Below are positions 24,846 to 39,072 of a stretch of DNA of 64,000 nucleotides, piece by piece. The notes beneath the pieces are model-generated. The model saw only the letters and a program-made list of their open reading frames with translations, was not told where the DNA came from and did no database searches. Within the stretch, counting starts at the first letter, position 1. Each line of letters begins with the position of its first letter. The translations under genes were made by a program, and so were the position numbers. This stretch comes from Leucaena leucocephala (Eukaryota; Streptophyta; Magnoliopsida; Fabales; Fabaceae), in the NCBI GenBank assembly GCA_037074615.1, contig CM073545.1, positions 19,114,001-19,178,000 on the forward strand. Reading direction: 5' to 3'.

Positions 24846-27800
24846 TCATACAAATGACCAATTTATAAAAGAGAAAGCTAAGCAATGAACACTGTTATCT
24901 TCAGAAAGAACTTTCCATGCGAGAGCTTGGTCATACGAAACATGCCGTCCCATCATGGACATGCAAATTCCAGCAGGCAGATATGCGAACCCCTGTTCCA
25001 AGCATAAGCAGAATAAAATAGAGATCAGACTACAAGGCAAAAATGAAGTGGAGAGCAACCATGGAATCTCTCCACGAATAAGCATATATTTCAATTGAAG
25101 GGAAAGCATTCAGTCATAAAATCACCTCCTGCATCAACTTGGCAAATTCTGTACACAAAGCCTTGCGTCCTGAGTCGTCAAATATTTTATCCAATGTGAA
25201 ATCTTGCAAAGCTACTAGGGTTGTTTCCAGCATGTCAAGCCCTGCCTGGTTTGCAAATATGAACACAGGCACAGACTGCGATGCCAAATAAAGACAAACT
25301 TTTGAGCAACTAGTTTTGATGCGCTCATACCACACCCTAGTGAATTCCAACACAAAAACTACAAACACAAAAAGGACAACATACCTTCACTGAACAACAC
25401 AGAATGGCATCCTGATGATGCCATAATTGTTTCAGCAACAAATCGCCAACAAGGGAATCAGATCTAAGCAATTCTGCTCCCATATAGAAACTGTAATTAA
25501 GGTGGAAAGTAATTGCAATAGACATCAGGAAAGGAGAGATTTTAAGAATTATACAACACGCAATTAACAAGACTCCATCTCTAGCTGCCAAAAGACGGGA
25601 TAGAAAGCATTCATTAAACTTTTTCACTTAGGCAAATATAATTATTAGATAGAATGCAGACTTGCCAATAACTCTGGCATATCCAGTGAGCTAGAGTAAC
25701 GGCTTCAGGAGAGCCGGGACTGAGTTTTGGTCCCACAGGTGGGCTTATACCAGATGGAGATATAGCCATGGCAACCCTCTGCACAGATGAAATCACACTG
25801 CGTACATACTGTCGTGCCATAATTGCAACGTTTTCCTGCAAGCTGTTCTCAAAAGGAAATTGGAAGGCAATGGTCAACACCGACCGAGTATTATTATCAC
25901 AAGATGACACATCTTCTGCAGCTTGATTTGTTGCTGGGCCCACATCAAGACCAGATGTCAAGTCTAGGGTCCGATTTACAGAGACTGCATTCTTCTTATC
26001 ACCCTGAAACATAAAAACATTGTCACAGGGATGAGAGATCCATATATTGACAAAGTAACAAGTTTAGTCAGCACTCTGCAGATGCCTAACACACAAATCA
26101 TAATAACTTTAACAAAATGAAGAGAAAAATAGTACAAGCATCATGTGAATATACGCTAATTGGAGGAAGTATAACAAACGCAAATAAACAGAACTCAACT
26201 GATTTTGAATCCAATGGGATGATGCGGAAACCCGATGGCAACAATGGAGCATCATCAGGGAACATTTCATCAATTGAAGCAAATACGAGCTCAGAACACG
26301 CCCCAACAGCATTTTCATCAATCCCACTACATATCTGCAAAAATAGCAAAAATAATAATACACTGCTCAGTTCCTGGGTAAATTATGAGTGCGACGAAGT
26401 GATCTATTGGTCACAGGCATCATCATCAAGGGGCAGAAGAATAGCAAAAGCCTACAGAGACACAAATTGACGAAGGCTAAACAGAATTCCAAACGGAGCT
26501 TTAACAAATACTCCATCCCTTAATATACATCTCAATTTTTCTGAACAAGCGAACCAAGGAAACACTATTACCTAAGTGATGTGTAAAATTAAGCTTTTTC
26601 TTTTGAATATGCGCTCAATTAAATGTCTCCTTGGAAAGTGCATCCTATAGTAATTTTAATTTAATTCTCTACAAGGGTAATTTAGGAAAAACTCATTAAT
26701 TACAACTATAACTCTGAACTGACTTATATTTTGGGACAGCACAAATAGAAAATTTGAGACTTATAAATAGGAACGAAGGGAGTAGTACGTAGGAATTTTG
26801 ATCGTCTGCAATATGCAAGTAAATGCAGTGTGTATTGGGAGAGGGGGGATGGGAGATGATAAGAGAAGTGGGTTCATACAGATTCCCGCTCCGTCACTCT
26901 CCCAAATGCTGACACATTGCAGCAGATGATCTCAATCATAATAAGTAGTCACAAGTAGTCAAGTTCTAAAGATGGTTCCCATCATAACTTTACATATATA
27001 GAAGCTAGATTCAGTCTAGCCAGGCAATACATTGAGGCACAAATATCAATGCTTCGTTCGAGAAAATAGAAACTCATTCCCAAAACTGACATCACGATTT
27101 ATCTGACTTCACTCATGCATAAGGAACAGGAAATTTCCAATACTTCAACGAAGTCATAGACAACACCTGTAAGAGATGAATGTCCCTTGAAACAAAAGCC
27201 TCTTCTGGAGCTAGAGCCTGGCCTTCAAGACGAACAACTTCAAGCATCTAAAATGCAAAGACAATTAGCAGGAAGTATTATTTCAATATGAACTTTTGTG
27301 ATATGACTGAGAGAAAACGGAAATAGGCAACTGCAGACTGCAGCGCATAGAAGTGCCATTTCCTTCTCGCCCTGATCAGACAAAGAACTCTAGAAGACAG
27401 ATCCAAACCACACTCACAAATCCATCAGAGTGGTCAAGACATTTCCATCTTGCATTTGTAAATGGGAAGGGAAAGCAAAAGTACCTCTTCATGTTCAATT
27501 GTATGGCCAAGAGGCATGATAATTTGACTTCCAGTGAATCTAGTTGACCTCATGCCAGGATAGGAAAAGGAGCCTGCTTTAAGTGATGCAGCAGAATAGG
27601 CGTCAACATTGAAATCAGCCCACTCAGAGCGATGCTCCCTCAAAAACCGAACCAAAACTGCTGGAGGGACATTCTGGAAAAACCATATAGCAAAAAGACA
27701 TTTGAACACTCCAACCTAGTAATCATGAACATGTTTCCATGTTTTTTCTGTCCATGGGATTATTCACTAAAGCACTTATCACAGACCAGTTTTATGTAAA

Positions 27801-30677
27801 GCATAAGCTACCAATGCCTTCATAAAACACACCCTTCCCATCATTTTATTATGAACTGAGTCCTAAAAGAAAACAAACCATCTATAAAACACAAACCTCC
27901 ATGCCTCGGCAAAAAAAGGGAAAGACCCATGACATTGTCTTTACAGACTCACCTGCAGCAACATGGAAGCCTTTGCACAGAGAACTCCTCCAAGGAATGT
28001 TAGGGAACTTGCAGGATTAGAAGTGGCACAAAGATTCTTGGTTGAGTTGACTGCAATAACCACGTCCTCAGCACCATCACAGTTCATTATGGACCAGCCA
28101 TCATCATTAAATCCGTTGACAGCGTCATCGAAACCTCTGCAAGTATAATAAGATCAGTTGAGATGAAACTGTGAGATACAAGGACCTCCCAATGATGATA
28201 GCTGCATGGTCAACACAACGTGAAAGAAGCAAAATTCCGTTTGCTTACCTGCTTAGCCTTTGGCTGAAAGTCCGCAGAACAGCAGGCTGCCTACCTAAAC
28301 CATAAACAACTTCGCCACTTGTTTCCTGAGCTATTTGCCTTATATAGCGTAGCGCCTATCGCAACAAACAATAAATTACAAGAAATTTCATTTAAAGTAA
28401 GGCCATGGGAAACAGGACCAAGATTGACAGAAGGTGGGTTTAGGAAACCAACAAGCATAAAGCACTTGCTGAACATTGCATGCTGAACCAGAAAAGCACA
28501 GAACAATATCTCTGATAACAAAAAATAAAAAAGACAATCTATACAGGAAGCACCATTCTCTGCAGGGTTTAATATCTGTACACCACATACTAATATGCGA
28601 AATACCGGATCTCCAGTGCAGATAACAAATCAAACAATGAATATTGACAAAATTGTCATTGTCAGTATCTATAAAAAGGGGCTACTTACGGCAATTGTCA
28701 TTTTTTGAGCAACCACTTTTGATGATTCATAAAGGGGTCTAAGAACCTCTGGCACACTCCATGCCTAAAAGAAAAATGACATGCAATTAAATCCATTATG
28801 TTAAAAAAAAAAGTGGTATATTTAAATTGTGAATAAGTCAAACCTCGAGATTTAAGTGGTCTACAATATGGATGATTGATCCTCCACCTTCACATGGTCG
28901 AATCAGGTAGCCACTTGGAAGCATTTCAGCTCTCACAAACTGAGCAGCAGCCACTGCATTAGGGCCAGCACCTGAACCAGACAGTGATCTCTCACAAACC
29001 TTCAGATGTGGATTCAAGAAATAAAAAGGTGTAAATAAGGGAAATTATCTGTAACTAGGAGAATTACTAATTGAAAAGACAGTTTTATGTTATATATTAA
29101 TTTATTATAAACATCGCTCTGTAAACATTAGAAAGCAGGAAAAACAATGCCTACCACAAGACTTCCATTGTCCAAACTTGTAGTGTATCTTAGAGTCCAG
29201 AAATCCCGGGCCGGAGCCAATGTAGTTGGAGCATATGTCTGCACCACATTTAATTTTGCAATTGAAGATAAATGAGATAGCTCCAAGATGCAGAGATCTT
29301 AAAATTCCTCATTTAAATCCAAACCTGTGTGTAAATGAGTTCAATTGTCCCACCATTGCCGGCAGGAAACATTGTAAATACTTCAAGATTCCGGCAGTTG
29401 CGAAACCAAGATGGACGATCTTTTAGGATCTCCACAATCTACCATTATTGTTGAGATATGGTGAATTAAGACTCTTTACAGACCTTTAATACCGTATCAA
29501 GGAAGTCAAATTTTACCCCAACTTTAAACGAGTGAACATACCTTTGTAGGTTCTAAACCAACAAGACCGCACGCTCGAGCTGCCACTCCACTGCAACTTC
29601 GCGAAATGGCAAAGATCCCAACAGAATCCGGACCAGGCTGGCAGTCAAAAAAAAAGGAGAAAATTCTTAGGGCGAGAGAAAGCAATACCTATCTCCCAAA
29701 ACACTCCTGTCACTAATTTATTGACTAATGACTTTCTAGCAAGGGGAAATAAGAAACCTTCATCCCAGGCATCTGGACCCAATCGACAGCAGTTCCAGTA
29801 GCCTTTGAAAGGAACTCTGCCAAGGTCTCCTCAGCAATTGATAGGAGTCTGCAAAGTTAAGACAAAAATCAGAAGCATCTTTAGAAGAAAAGTATAGGAA
29901 AGCTAATGAATTTTGAACTGTGAAATTACCCAGCAGGGTTATTGGCATCTCTTAAGGAGTGTTGAGGGGTGGTGACCACCGAATCACAACTTGCATCAGT
30001 AGTTGCCGATGACGCCTGCGGGAAAACAAAAACGTGATAATAATTCGATCGACCAAATCATATCCCGTTCCGTCAAAAGCTATTGTACAAGCGTCATCAA
30101 TCAATGGAAACCCAATAAATCAATAATAGTGACATCAATTTTAGCAGAAATTTGTTTATCTTAGTTTATCAATGTGCTTACACTATGCAATTGCTGCCTC
30201 ATGAACCCATTTTCGCATACTAGTTGGGAAACCTGCTTTTGCAACCGCTCATTTTCCTCCATCAACAACTTGTTCATCGCGGACAGTTTCCTGTTCACCG
30301 TCTGGAGACATCCTGCCTCTTTTCTCTGCTTCTCTCTGCACCTGAGTTGCGAAATACCAAACAATATTATCCTTGCGCTTGAGACAATAAATACAGAGTA
30401 GTTTTTATGAATTGAAATTCAAAGGCTTCTTATAAGCATTCCCTTACCTGCGATTTTGGAACCAAACTTTGATCTGCTTGGGCTCGATGTTGGAGAGAAT
30501 AGGGCACTCTCGGATCAGTTGTTGCCTTCGCAAGGAGCTGGGCTTGGGGCACTCGGCATAAACGCGTTCCAGCGCTTCAACTTGCTCCGCTGTGTATCGG
30601 ACATACTTGCCGGAATCAAGGTGCTTGCTGATGCTCCCGCTGCTGCTTTCTCTGTGGTGAGCCACAGCCATCGCCAT
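24846..30677 (-). CDS. REV: REVOLUTA-like HD-ZIP III transcription factor, tandem copy B (intact)
   Basis: Homeodomain-leucine zipper III factor closest to REVOLUTA in the N-terminal, START and C-terminal motifs I recall. I placed 18 exons: 30448-30677, 30182-30341, 29930-30015, 29758-29848, 29542-29637, 29325-29438, 29155-29238, 28844-28999, 28690-28764, 28249-28355, 27953-28136, 27485-27673, 27167-27247, 26200-26334, 25666-26003, 25385-25490, 25126-25275, 24846-24992. They total 843 codons (842 aa). Order: homeodomain about 20-82 (KYVRYTAEQVEALERVYAEC to IKVWFQNRR), leucine zipper about 85-125, START about 150-365 with the miR166 site at its start, HD-SAD middle region (NVPPAVLVRFLREHRSEWAD), MEKHLA end (MGRHVSYDQALAWKVL ... 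INWSFV). Intron 15 has a GC donor. Intron 13 holds a MITE. Confidence 0.95.
26511..26782. mobile_element. Stowaway-like MITE in intron 13 of copy B
   Basis: The left end CTCCATCCCTTAATATACAT and the inverse of the right end (CTCCCTTCGTTCCTATTTAT) form the terminal inverted repeats typical of Stowaway (Tc1/mariner-type) MITEs. TA dinucleotides flank both sides (26509-26510, 26783-26784). The 272-base element is absent from the same intron of copy A (about 19225-19240), which looks like the empty site. Confidence 0.85.
29628..29768 (-). promoter_or_regulatory. miR166 target site of copy B, split by intron 4
   Basis: Exon 4 ends CTGGGATGAAG and exon 5 starts CCTGGTCCGG. Splicing across 29638-29757 creates the miR165/166 site encoding MPGMKPGPDS, identical to copy A. 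Confidence 0.93.
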
Positions 30678-33623
30678 TTTCCCAGAACAACAATCTCTGT
30701 ATCAAGATGAGGGGGAAATTGTAGAGCAACTTTCGCTAGGAGCGAGAAGACTGAAGAACATAGAAAGCAGGGAAAATGAAGGCTGTTTGATATGAACTTC
30801 AGAGAATTCTTAGTTGGCAAAGTTAAAGGCGAATGGGAGCAGCAGAATTAGCCGTATTACTAAGACAGAGTCTCTGATTGTTATATGAGTAACCTCCTTT
30901 ATTTATTGATGATGTTTTGCACAAATCCGCTCAGAAACTCATTCGCTTTAAGTAAGAATCAAACAAATAGCTCAAAATTCAAGCATGAAAGTCTTGTTCC
31001 ACCAGCTAAAACGCCGGTTACTGTTACTCACAGACTTTCAACAAAGCACCTGCGGCAGCTTGTTTCCCACAATACCAGATAATGTCTCAATAAATTAGAG
31101 GAGATACACTTGCCAGCTAAGAACGAACCTCACAATCTACGCAAAGCTCAATGAAGAAACAGCATGGAAATAAATAAGCTGCTTTGGTTGGGACGTTCAG
31201 CCCAAGAGCTTTCCCTTTTCAACAAGATTCCAGTGAAAATAGGAAAAGGAGAAGGAAAAGAAGGGAACAAAGTGAGAAGGGACGCGAAATCACAGAACAC
31301 TTGGCAATTAAGCTTGAAGGAGAAGGAAAGAATAGGGGCAGTTCGGTGCACTTAGGACTCACTCTCGGACCAAGGAAGAGAGGCATCAGGGGAAATTAGC
31401 AAGGAGACAGAGAAGAAGGGAGAGTGAAACCCTACTCATAAGGAAAATCTGAAAGACAAATTTCCGGGAATCAGAGAGAGAAAGAGCAATACTGAGACAG
31501 CGATGTCTGAGAGGAGAGCAAAAAAACAGTGGGGAGGAATAAAGTGAGGCTAGGGAAGGAAGAGGGCTGAGCGGCAGGCACACATATCGAAAAACTAACC
31601 AAGTGAGTGTTTGTTTATAAAATCATACTCGAGGGTGGGGATGCATTTACGTGGCTGTCCCTGTTTTTGGTTTGAAATGACATGTTAGGGACACAGGGCT
31701 GAGGCTCAGGCTCATCTGTCATCTTTCCCTCGGTCAGGTCACCAATGCCCAGTTCTGCCAAATTTAAAATGAAGAATTATTCTTTCTCACCCCTTTTTAT
31801 GTCAATTAACAAAGATCCCTTAACTACTTTCGCTTTAGAACTTGGATTGCATTAGGACTGTTTTCGCGTCTCGCGACAAGTGTACTGGAGGGAAAGGTGA
31901 TCTTTATAATTTATAACACCTCAAATTAATTTTAAAATTTATTTAGTTTAATCTAAAATTATTATTTTAAAAATATTTTTATCCTACATTTTAGTATGAT
32001 AAAATTTTAAAATAAATAAATCTATTTATTTAACAAGATTTCAAAACTAAATTATAAAAATTATAATTTTCAATAAATTTTAAAAAATGATTTTTTAATA
32101 AAAAATCGGTTATTATTTTATTTTTATTTTTACACACTGTCTTTTCGCTTCCCCTCTTCTCAGGTGCCGCCACCATCGCCGGCGAACCTAGTTCCATAGT
32201 TCCCACCATCGCCGGCGCCAGCCCACGCCCCTCCCACTCTTTGTTCACCTATAAACGGCCATTCCCAAAGTCATGGGCGTTACCACCGCAACCTAAGAAT
32301 TAAATCTTTCTCCATAACCTGTCTTCTTCTTCAACCTTGTCGTCTCCCAGATCTGTGTACTTTTGACTTCCCCAATCTTTCTTTTTCTTCTACTTAAAGG
32401 TTGGATTTTTAACCGTCGAAAGTGTAAAGATTGAAAGCAAAATATTGATCTTGGGTACCTCTCTCTCTGACTCAAAGAAGACTTGAGAAAACAATGGACT
32501 CAGGGCAACACCGGAGGAAGCTTGCAGGTACTGGTGCTTTCTCGGAGGAACCTTGAGAGTTGAAGATCGGATTGTTTTCATAACCATGTGGTTTTGATGG
32601 TGAGCAACAAAATTCTCCGGCTATAGGTGCTCCCAATGGTGAGAAAAAGGAGCGTCGACGTCTGGATTGGTTTTGTCGTCGTGGGGTCAGCAGCGTTATG
32701 AGAGAACAAGATGACATATTGATTGAACAGTAAACAAAATTTATTTATTCATTTATCTTTTTTATTTTATATATTTTTAATAATTTATTAATTATAAAAA
32801 ATATTTTAATAATAATTATCTAAAATATTTATTTTTTAAAATTATTTTTTTATAAATTTTCTTCTAAAAAATTTATCTATAATCACTTAAAATTATTTAT
32901 TTTTTTATAAATTATTATCCAAAAGCAAACCTAAATAAGCTTAGAAATACAATTCGTATTTTAAAATATTTAGTTATATAATTAACATTATAATATATTA
33001 AAAAGGAGTAATTCACACCCAAAATAACTAGGCCCCACCTTCCATTATCTTTCAACACTGTTCCTCATTTTCATCAGATCAAATATCATCTGAAAGTTTC
33101 CATGGCTCCCTTCCATCTTCATCTCCACCGCCTCCACCATCACCATCCTACCCATCTATCGACGCCTTTCATCATCCCTCTGCCTTATTTTCGACGGCAG
33201 CATTCTTGAAGGCAATCCGTGTCTAAAGCCTCCAAATCAAGAACGCTGCCACCATCTTGCTCTGTCCTGCTTGTTGCTGTTGCTTATGTCCGTTACTGTC
33301 CCTCTCTTCTCTCTTCGTCTTGTATCGTCGCTGATTCTATTGATTCTCTGTGCTTGCTGGTTCTGTCTGTGCTTATTGTCAGCTTTGGAGTGGGAGATGG
33401 GAGTGGAGTGATGGAACGGCTTGGAGGAGTCGACGGTGATTGTGTGTGGATGGGACAAGTCGGGTCTCTTCTGTGTTGTTCCTCGCCTCGCTGCTAGTTG
33501 TGTGTCGTCATAAATGAGGTTGAGGGATGATGAATGGCTTCGCTACTGCTGTTTAACAGTGCCGTTGCGCATCCGTCGTTGTCTCCTAGAATTTCTCTTC
33601 CTTCTTCATCTGATCTGTAAGAC

Positions 33624-34250
33624 ATTGTTTGGTTCAACTTAGAGCTAAGTTGAGTTAATGTAAGGGAGGGTACGTAAGGGTAAGGGAGGTTATGAGGGTG
33701 AAGATACGCGAGGAGAGGTGATGCTTTTTATTTGGTTCGGGAGGGGAGGAGAGTTAATTAAAAGTTGACAAATATGTCCTTACCTATTTATTTAAATTTA
33801 TTTATAATATTTATATTAAAATTATTATTTTTTAATTTAAAAAACAAAGAATTTTTTATCTCATTTATATATAATGATAAAATTAAAAAAATAAAAATAT
33901 GATAAAATTTTAATGTTGTCTCTTATTAGTTAATAATTATTATATATATTAATATAATATATAAATTAATAAAATGCTTGAGCAATCAATGTAAAAATGT
34001 CAAAAAAAAAAAAAAAGAGAGAAAATTAATACTTGATGTGTGAGGAGAGGAGGAGGGTATAATTGGAATATTAAAATATTATAAAGGGTAATTTTGTCAA
34101 ATTTGCATAAAAAATTTACTTTTGGAGGGGAGGTGAGCGCATAAGGACAAAAAATTTTACCTTCCCTCCCCTCCATTTTTCCCAACCAAACACACTTATA
34201 TTTCCCCTATCCTACTCTCCCCTTCAAAACCCCCCAACCAAACAAAGCCT
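33624..34250. mobile_element. Candidate non-autonomous DNA transposon with inverted ends
   Basis: The left end reads CATTGTTTGGTTCAAC and the inverse of the right end reads GGCTTTGTTTGGTTGGGG, sharing TTTGTTTGGTT-type termini. An inner pair (GGTTCGGGAGGGGAGGAGAG near 33736; CCTTCCCTCCCCTCCATTTT near 34162) also mirrors. No transposase frame is present. The pattern fits a MITE-like element, but I could not fix a target-site duplication. Confidence 0.5.
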
Positions 34251-34424
34251 AAGTGTGTGCGGCAGTGAAGACGTCGTCTTTTCCACCCACTGTCAATATG
34301 TACGCTGGAGTTTCTCCCGTCGTTGCTATAGTTTCCGCCGTATGTGCCGTAGCTACTGTTGGGAAGGATATCTTTTTTTTTTTAATAAAAGAAGACGGCG
34401 TTCAAGTTTTCTAGCGAAATAAAA

Positions 34425-34915
34425 TATGGGCAACTTGTTAATATGATTTATATCTAGATTAGATTTTAAAAAATAATTTATAAAAAAATGGTTTATGGAA
34501 AAATAATTTTTAAAAAAAAAATCTGAAAAAAAATGATTTTAAAGAAATAAATATTTAGATAATTATTTTTAGAATGATTTTTTATATTGATAAATTATTA
34601 TAAAAGGGTATGATTTGATTTAAATTAAGAGAGAGGAGAGAGTGAAATAAAAGAGATGAGATAGGAGAAAGGGTAGAGAGGAAAAAAAAGAGAAGATATG
34701 AGAAAAAATAGGGATAAAATAATAATTAGAAAGTTTATAAGTTCTTTTACTGTTGAAAAGACTAATTTTAATAACTTATTTAAAATTATAATTTTGTTCA
34801 AAAATATTTATAAATAAATATAGCTATTTATTTAAAAAAATTAAATTAAAATTTTGTCTAAAAAATTTTCTAAAATTATTGTTCAGGGTGTATCTAAACA
34901 CACCTTTAAGTATTG
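34425..34915 (-). repeat. AT/CT-rich repeat family, copy 1
   Basis: Its minus strand resembles 36340-36832: a CT-rich block (CCTATCTCATCTCTTTTATT), then TTATCAATATAAAAAATCAT and TATCTAAATATTTATTTC. It abuts GGGTGTATCTAAACACACC at about 34888-34906, a palindrome-like terminus. Confidence 0.5.
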
Positions 34916-36339
34916 GGTATATTGTGTGATCAACTTTTTTATTAGCTTGAGCCCGCATGGGAAAGTGAGCGATTTCGTCGTTACCTGGTTGGAGGAAATT
35001 TTTACGTGTGAATGATTCATTTCTTTAATGTTTAGTAACAAAATTGGGAGTGAATACAAACGCGTGAATGATTCATTTTGCCACTGCTATTTTCATTCAA
35101 CGTTGAATGCTATTTCAGATTACCAGTATTATTTTTAGAGGACAATAAGGGAGTGAATAGATGGAGAAAAGTTTGGTTGATGAATGCCCAATTACAACAA
35201 CTGCCCTTGTAATGGTCTAACTCTCGTTCTTATAATAAAAACTAGTTAAAATATTAACTTTAATCATAGATATACAAATTAAATTTATTTTTTATTTAAC
35301 ATATTTTATTTTTTAAAATTAATTTATTTAATTTATATATTACTATATAATTTAATATTATATATGAGGAAAAAGATAATCAAATATTTTTAAAAAATTT
35401 AAAATGATAAAAATAGTCTTTAAATTTTAAAAATGAGTTAAATGTGTCTTTTATAAATTTAAGATAAAAGATAAAATTATTTTTTAAATATTTATAACTC
35501 TTATAATAAGATTTACAATTTCAGTAGTAGTTTTAACAACTCTCCTTAAAATATTTACAATTTTAAATTTAGAATTAATTATTTTCTGCTTTATAACTCT
35601 CTAATGGTATTTGTAATTTTAATAATAGTTTTGACAATTTCAACTAAGATATTTGTAACTCTATAATTATAACTAATTGTTTTTAGATTTATAACTCTCC
35701 ATGAGATATTTATAATTCTAACAACGTAATTGCAACTATTTTAAAATTTATAACTCATACAATAAGATTTATAATTTTATTAATAATTTTTATAATTCTC
35801 TCTAAGACATTTACAACTCTAAATATAATTTAATCCGTTTATCTAAATTTACAAATGACATATTAGATCTCTTGCATAATCTAATATTTTAAATATTCAT
35901 ATACTCATTTTATTATTTTTAAATTTACATAACGTTTTATTATTTTTCTCTTACATGTAAGTATTTTGAAAAGAATCGTATCACATTAATTAAGTAATCC
36001 ATTTGATTATGTACTGTATTAAGTACACAAGGGAGGAGGGAGCAAGGTATTTGAAGCTTTGATGAATATTGTAATAAATAAATGATAAGACATAAGTGAG
36101 AGGGACGAAGATGATAGTAAGATTTGTATGGATGGTCCGATTTTGACTTGTCTGTCGTCATTTGACATCGATATTTTCTGTTTACTTTTAGTGATAATAT
36201 TAATCATGTTTAAAAATATTTTCTATTCATAAACTTTGTTATAAATTGTATGTCTATGTTTAAAAAATCATGGAAATACTTTAAATGAACTAGCTGGCAT
36301 TTGAATATATTCTCATACGAATTCATGTAAAAATTGTCT

Positions 36340-36832
36340 CCTTGGGTTTAGATATCAATTTTAATAATTGATTTTGTCTAAAAACGCGGTTTAAAATTTT
36401 TTTACATAAACAATCATTTTTGTTAAGGATTGATTTTGAGCAAAACCTCAATTTAAAACCTAGTTTTTAAATAAGTCACTGAAAATAGCTTTTAATTTGA
36501 AAATTAGGTTATAAATTATCCAATTAGTATTATACCTCTATTTTTTCTTACAATATCTCTTCTCTCTCATCTCTTATCTCTCTTTTTTTTCTTTTCTCTC
36601 TCTTATCTCATCTCTCATTTTCTCTCTCCTCCCTCATTTATACACTGTATTCTCTATCATCTTTCCTCTCTCTTACTTTTAATTAAATTATACTCTTTTT
36701 AATAATTTACCAATATAAAAAATGATTATTCTATTAATCATCTAAACATCTATATTCCTAAAATATATTATCTAAAATTTATTATTCTCAGAATATATTT
36801 TTCAAAAGTTAATCTAAATACACCCCAAATTT
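36340..36832 (+). repeat. AT/CT-rich repeat family, copy 2
   Basis: Left end TTGGGTTTAGATATCAA and right end TTAATCTAAATACACCCCAA are imperfect inverted repeats. The core holds a long CT-rich block (about 36555-36680), then TTACCAATATAAAAAATGAT. It is similar to 34425-34915 (opposite strand) and 39380-39745. Confidence 0.5.
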
Positions 36833-39052
36833 TTGTTCATGGAAGCCTACAAAATGATTTCATCCAAAACAATATGCAAAATTAAGTTAGGTACTGTTTA
36901 GATTCCTTAGAACGTGCCATGAGACTTTTGAAAATATAATAAAACTATCCCCATATCCATCTGGCACCTAGGCGACGGGGATTGATTGGTTATGAGATGA
37001 CGATGACGATGAGAATTGTTATTTATTAGTCAGGATGGGTAGAGAATTATGCGAAGCATCTACTTGCTATACTTCACCAGAGCAGATAGGGGGAGGAAAA
37101 ATTAATGAAATTTCCAGAATGAAAAAGAATCTTCTTTGATAATACGGCGCAATAAAACATCCAATCCAGTGGCCACGTGGATTGCGAGCCTTAACCCCCC
37201 GATCCCATAGTTACGTACTTACGTTACGGGAAAGTTCTCTTCCTTCGTATTTTTATTAAGATAAGACGACCTACATGGCATGTTTGATACAAAAAAACTA
37301 AAAAAAAAAAAAAATATTTATTTTATTTAGTATAATAAAAATTACTTTAACTTCTATTTATAATATTTTAGACTATTTTAATTATATCAAAAAAATTAAA
37401 AAATAAGATAATATAAATAGAAATGAAATATTTTAGTCTTTTTTATTTTAAATTATCAAATTTTTAGATAATTTTAATTATTATTAAGTTATAAAAAAAT
37501 ATTTTAAACTATTTTATTTAAAATTATAAAAAATATATATCAATTATATACTATTTTTTACTATACTAAATAAATTTTTAAAATAATTTTTTAGCCTAAT
37601 TTTATATATATTTTTATTTATACTTTAATTAAAAATTATTTTATCCTATTAAACGTAGAGTCAAGCATTCTTAGGTATACAGTCATGCTACAAATACATA
37701 ATATTATTGATATTTTAAAATTCAACTGTTTTAATTTGATTGGATAAAAATATATTAGATTAAAGTACCTATGTAATATCTTAATAGAATTGGGAAAAAT
37801 TTGTATGATTTAATTTAGATATATAATATTCAAATCATTAGAAAAATTTGAGAGGGGACGTGGATATTCGGTCAGAAGGGAAGTTCTAGAAGCACTCGCA
37901 AAAGAAGAGTGGGAATGGCAGTGTGGAGAATTTGGCGGTAAAGTGAGGACAAATTCAGAAGCCAAAAGTATGAAAAGAGACTCCCAGCTTTAATTGACAT
38001 TATTTATTTATTTTCTCAAAAGAAAGAAAAACAATTAATCACCTCATTCCGACCAAGATGCACTCCCATTCTCCACCTTTTCCCCCCTTTTTTTATTAAT
38101 ATTAAGTTAAGCATTTGTGAATTGTGATCCTTCCGGCGCGGACCACAGCGTCGGCGCACAGTAGCCTCAGGTCGGTGGGATATCCTGCGTTATTGGGTAT
38201 TCTTTCATATTTGACCATTTCACTCAAGCTCCTTTAGGAACTACAAAAATTAAACTGAAATGAAATTATTTTTAAAAAAATGACGTGGCAGTTCCATGGT
38301 TGTCATCCTTTTGGCATGCGCCAAAAGTAGCCTCACGTGATTCCCATGAAACCGCACCTCACAGTGCACATCAGAAATATCCTTTTTTTTTAATTGTTGT
38401 ATAATAATAAAGCATGATAGCGTATTAAGCAAATCCAACTTTCTTTAGTATTGCATCGCAAGCAAAGCTGGGGTTCGAAATTAATCTTTTGCGCTCAATG
38501 ATTTGTACGCTATATTTTCATAGTCCCCTTTGATTTACTGCGAGGATAGGGTACAGGCGGATCCACGATTCCGCGCTGCGGGGAGTTGACGTGGCGCGAC
38601 GCGATTCGTTGGAATAGCCAATGATGTGGTTAAGCTTTAATGACTCTGGATCGCTTTCTGGTTGTGGCAGGAGGGAGACCTAAGAGTAGGGCGAGTGCAG
38701 TGGTCTTGAGAAGGGGTTGGCCGTACACAAATAATGAGCCTCTCTGTCCAAGTCCCATCTTTTCAAATTAAGGAGTCAGAGGCTTTGTTTATTGATATTT
38801 ATTTACCGAGCTGAAATGAGAAAAGGGGGAGAGTGTAACATGGGAGGTGGGGTATGCGAATGTGATATGGACAGCTTTGGAGGGGCATGAGACGATAATG
38901 AACCACATTAAAAAGAAATATGCTTGCATTCGAAGAGAAGGCAACAAATTTTCATGCCAAAAGAGACGGGTTTAAAAGTTGCTGACTGACAGAAACATCA
39001 AATTTTGACTTTTCCAGGCATCAGATCCAACACACGCATGCCAAAAAAAAAA

Positions 39053-39072
39053 GAAAGAAAGAAAGAAAGAAA
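39053..39072. repeat. (GAAA)n microsatellite
   Basis: Five GAAA-type units follow a short A run. Confidence 0.8.

Noticed and set aside
33219..33497. 92-codon plus-strand frame rich in Ser and Val
   Set aside because: No recognisable domain, low complexity, in repeat-rich DNA.
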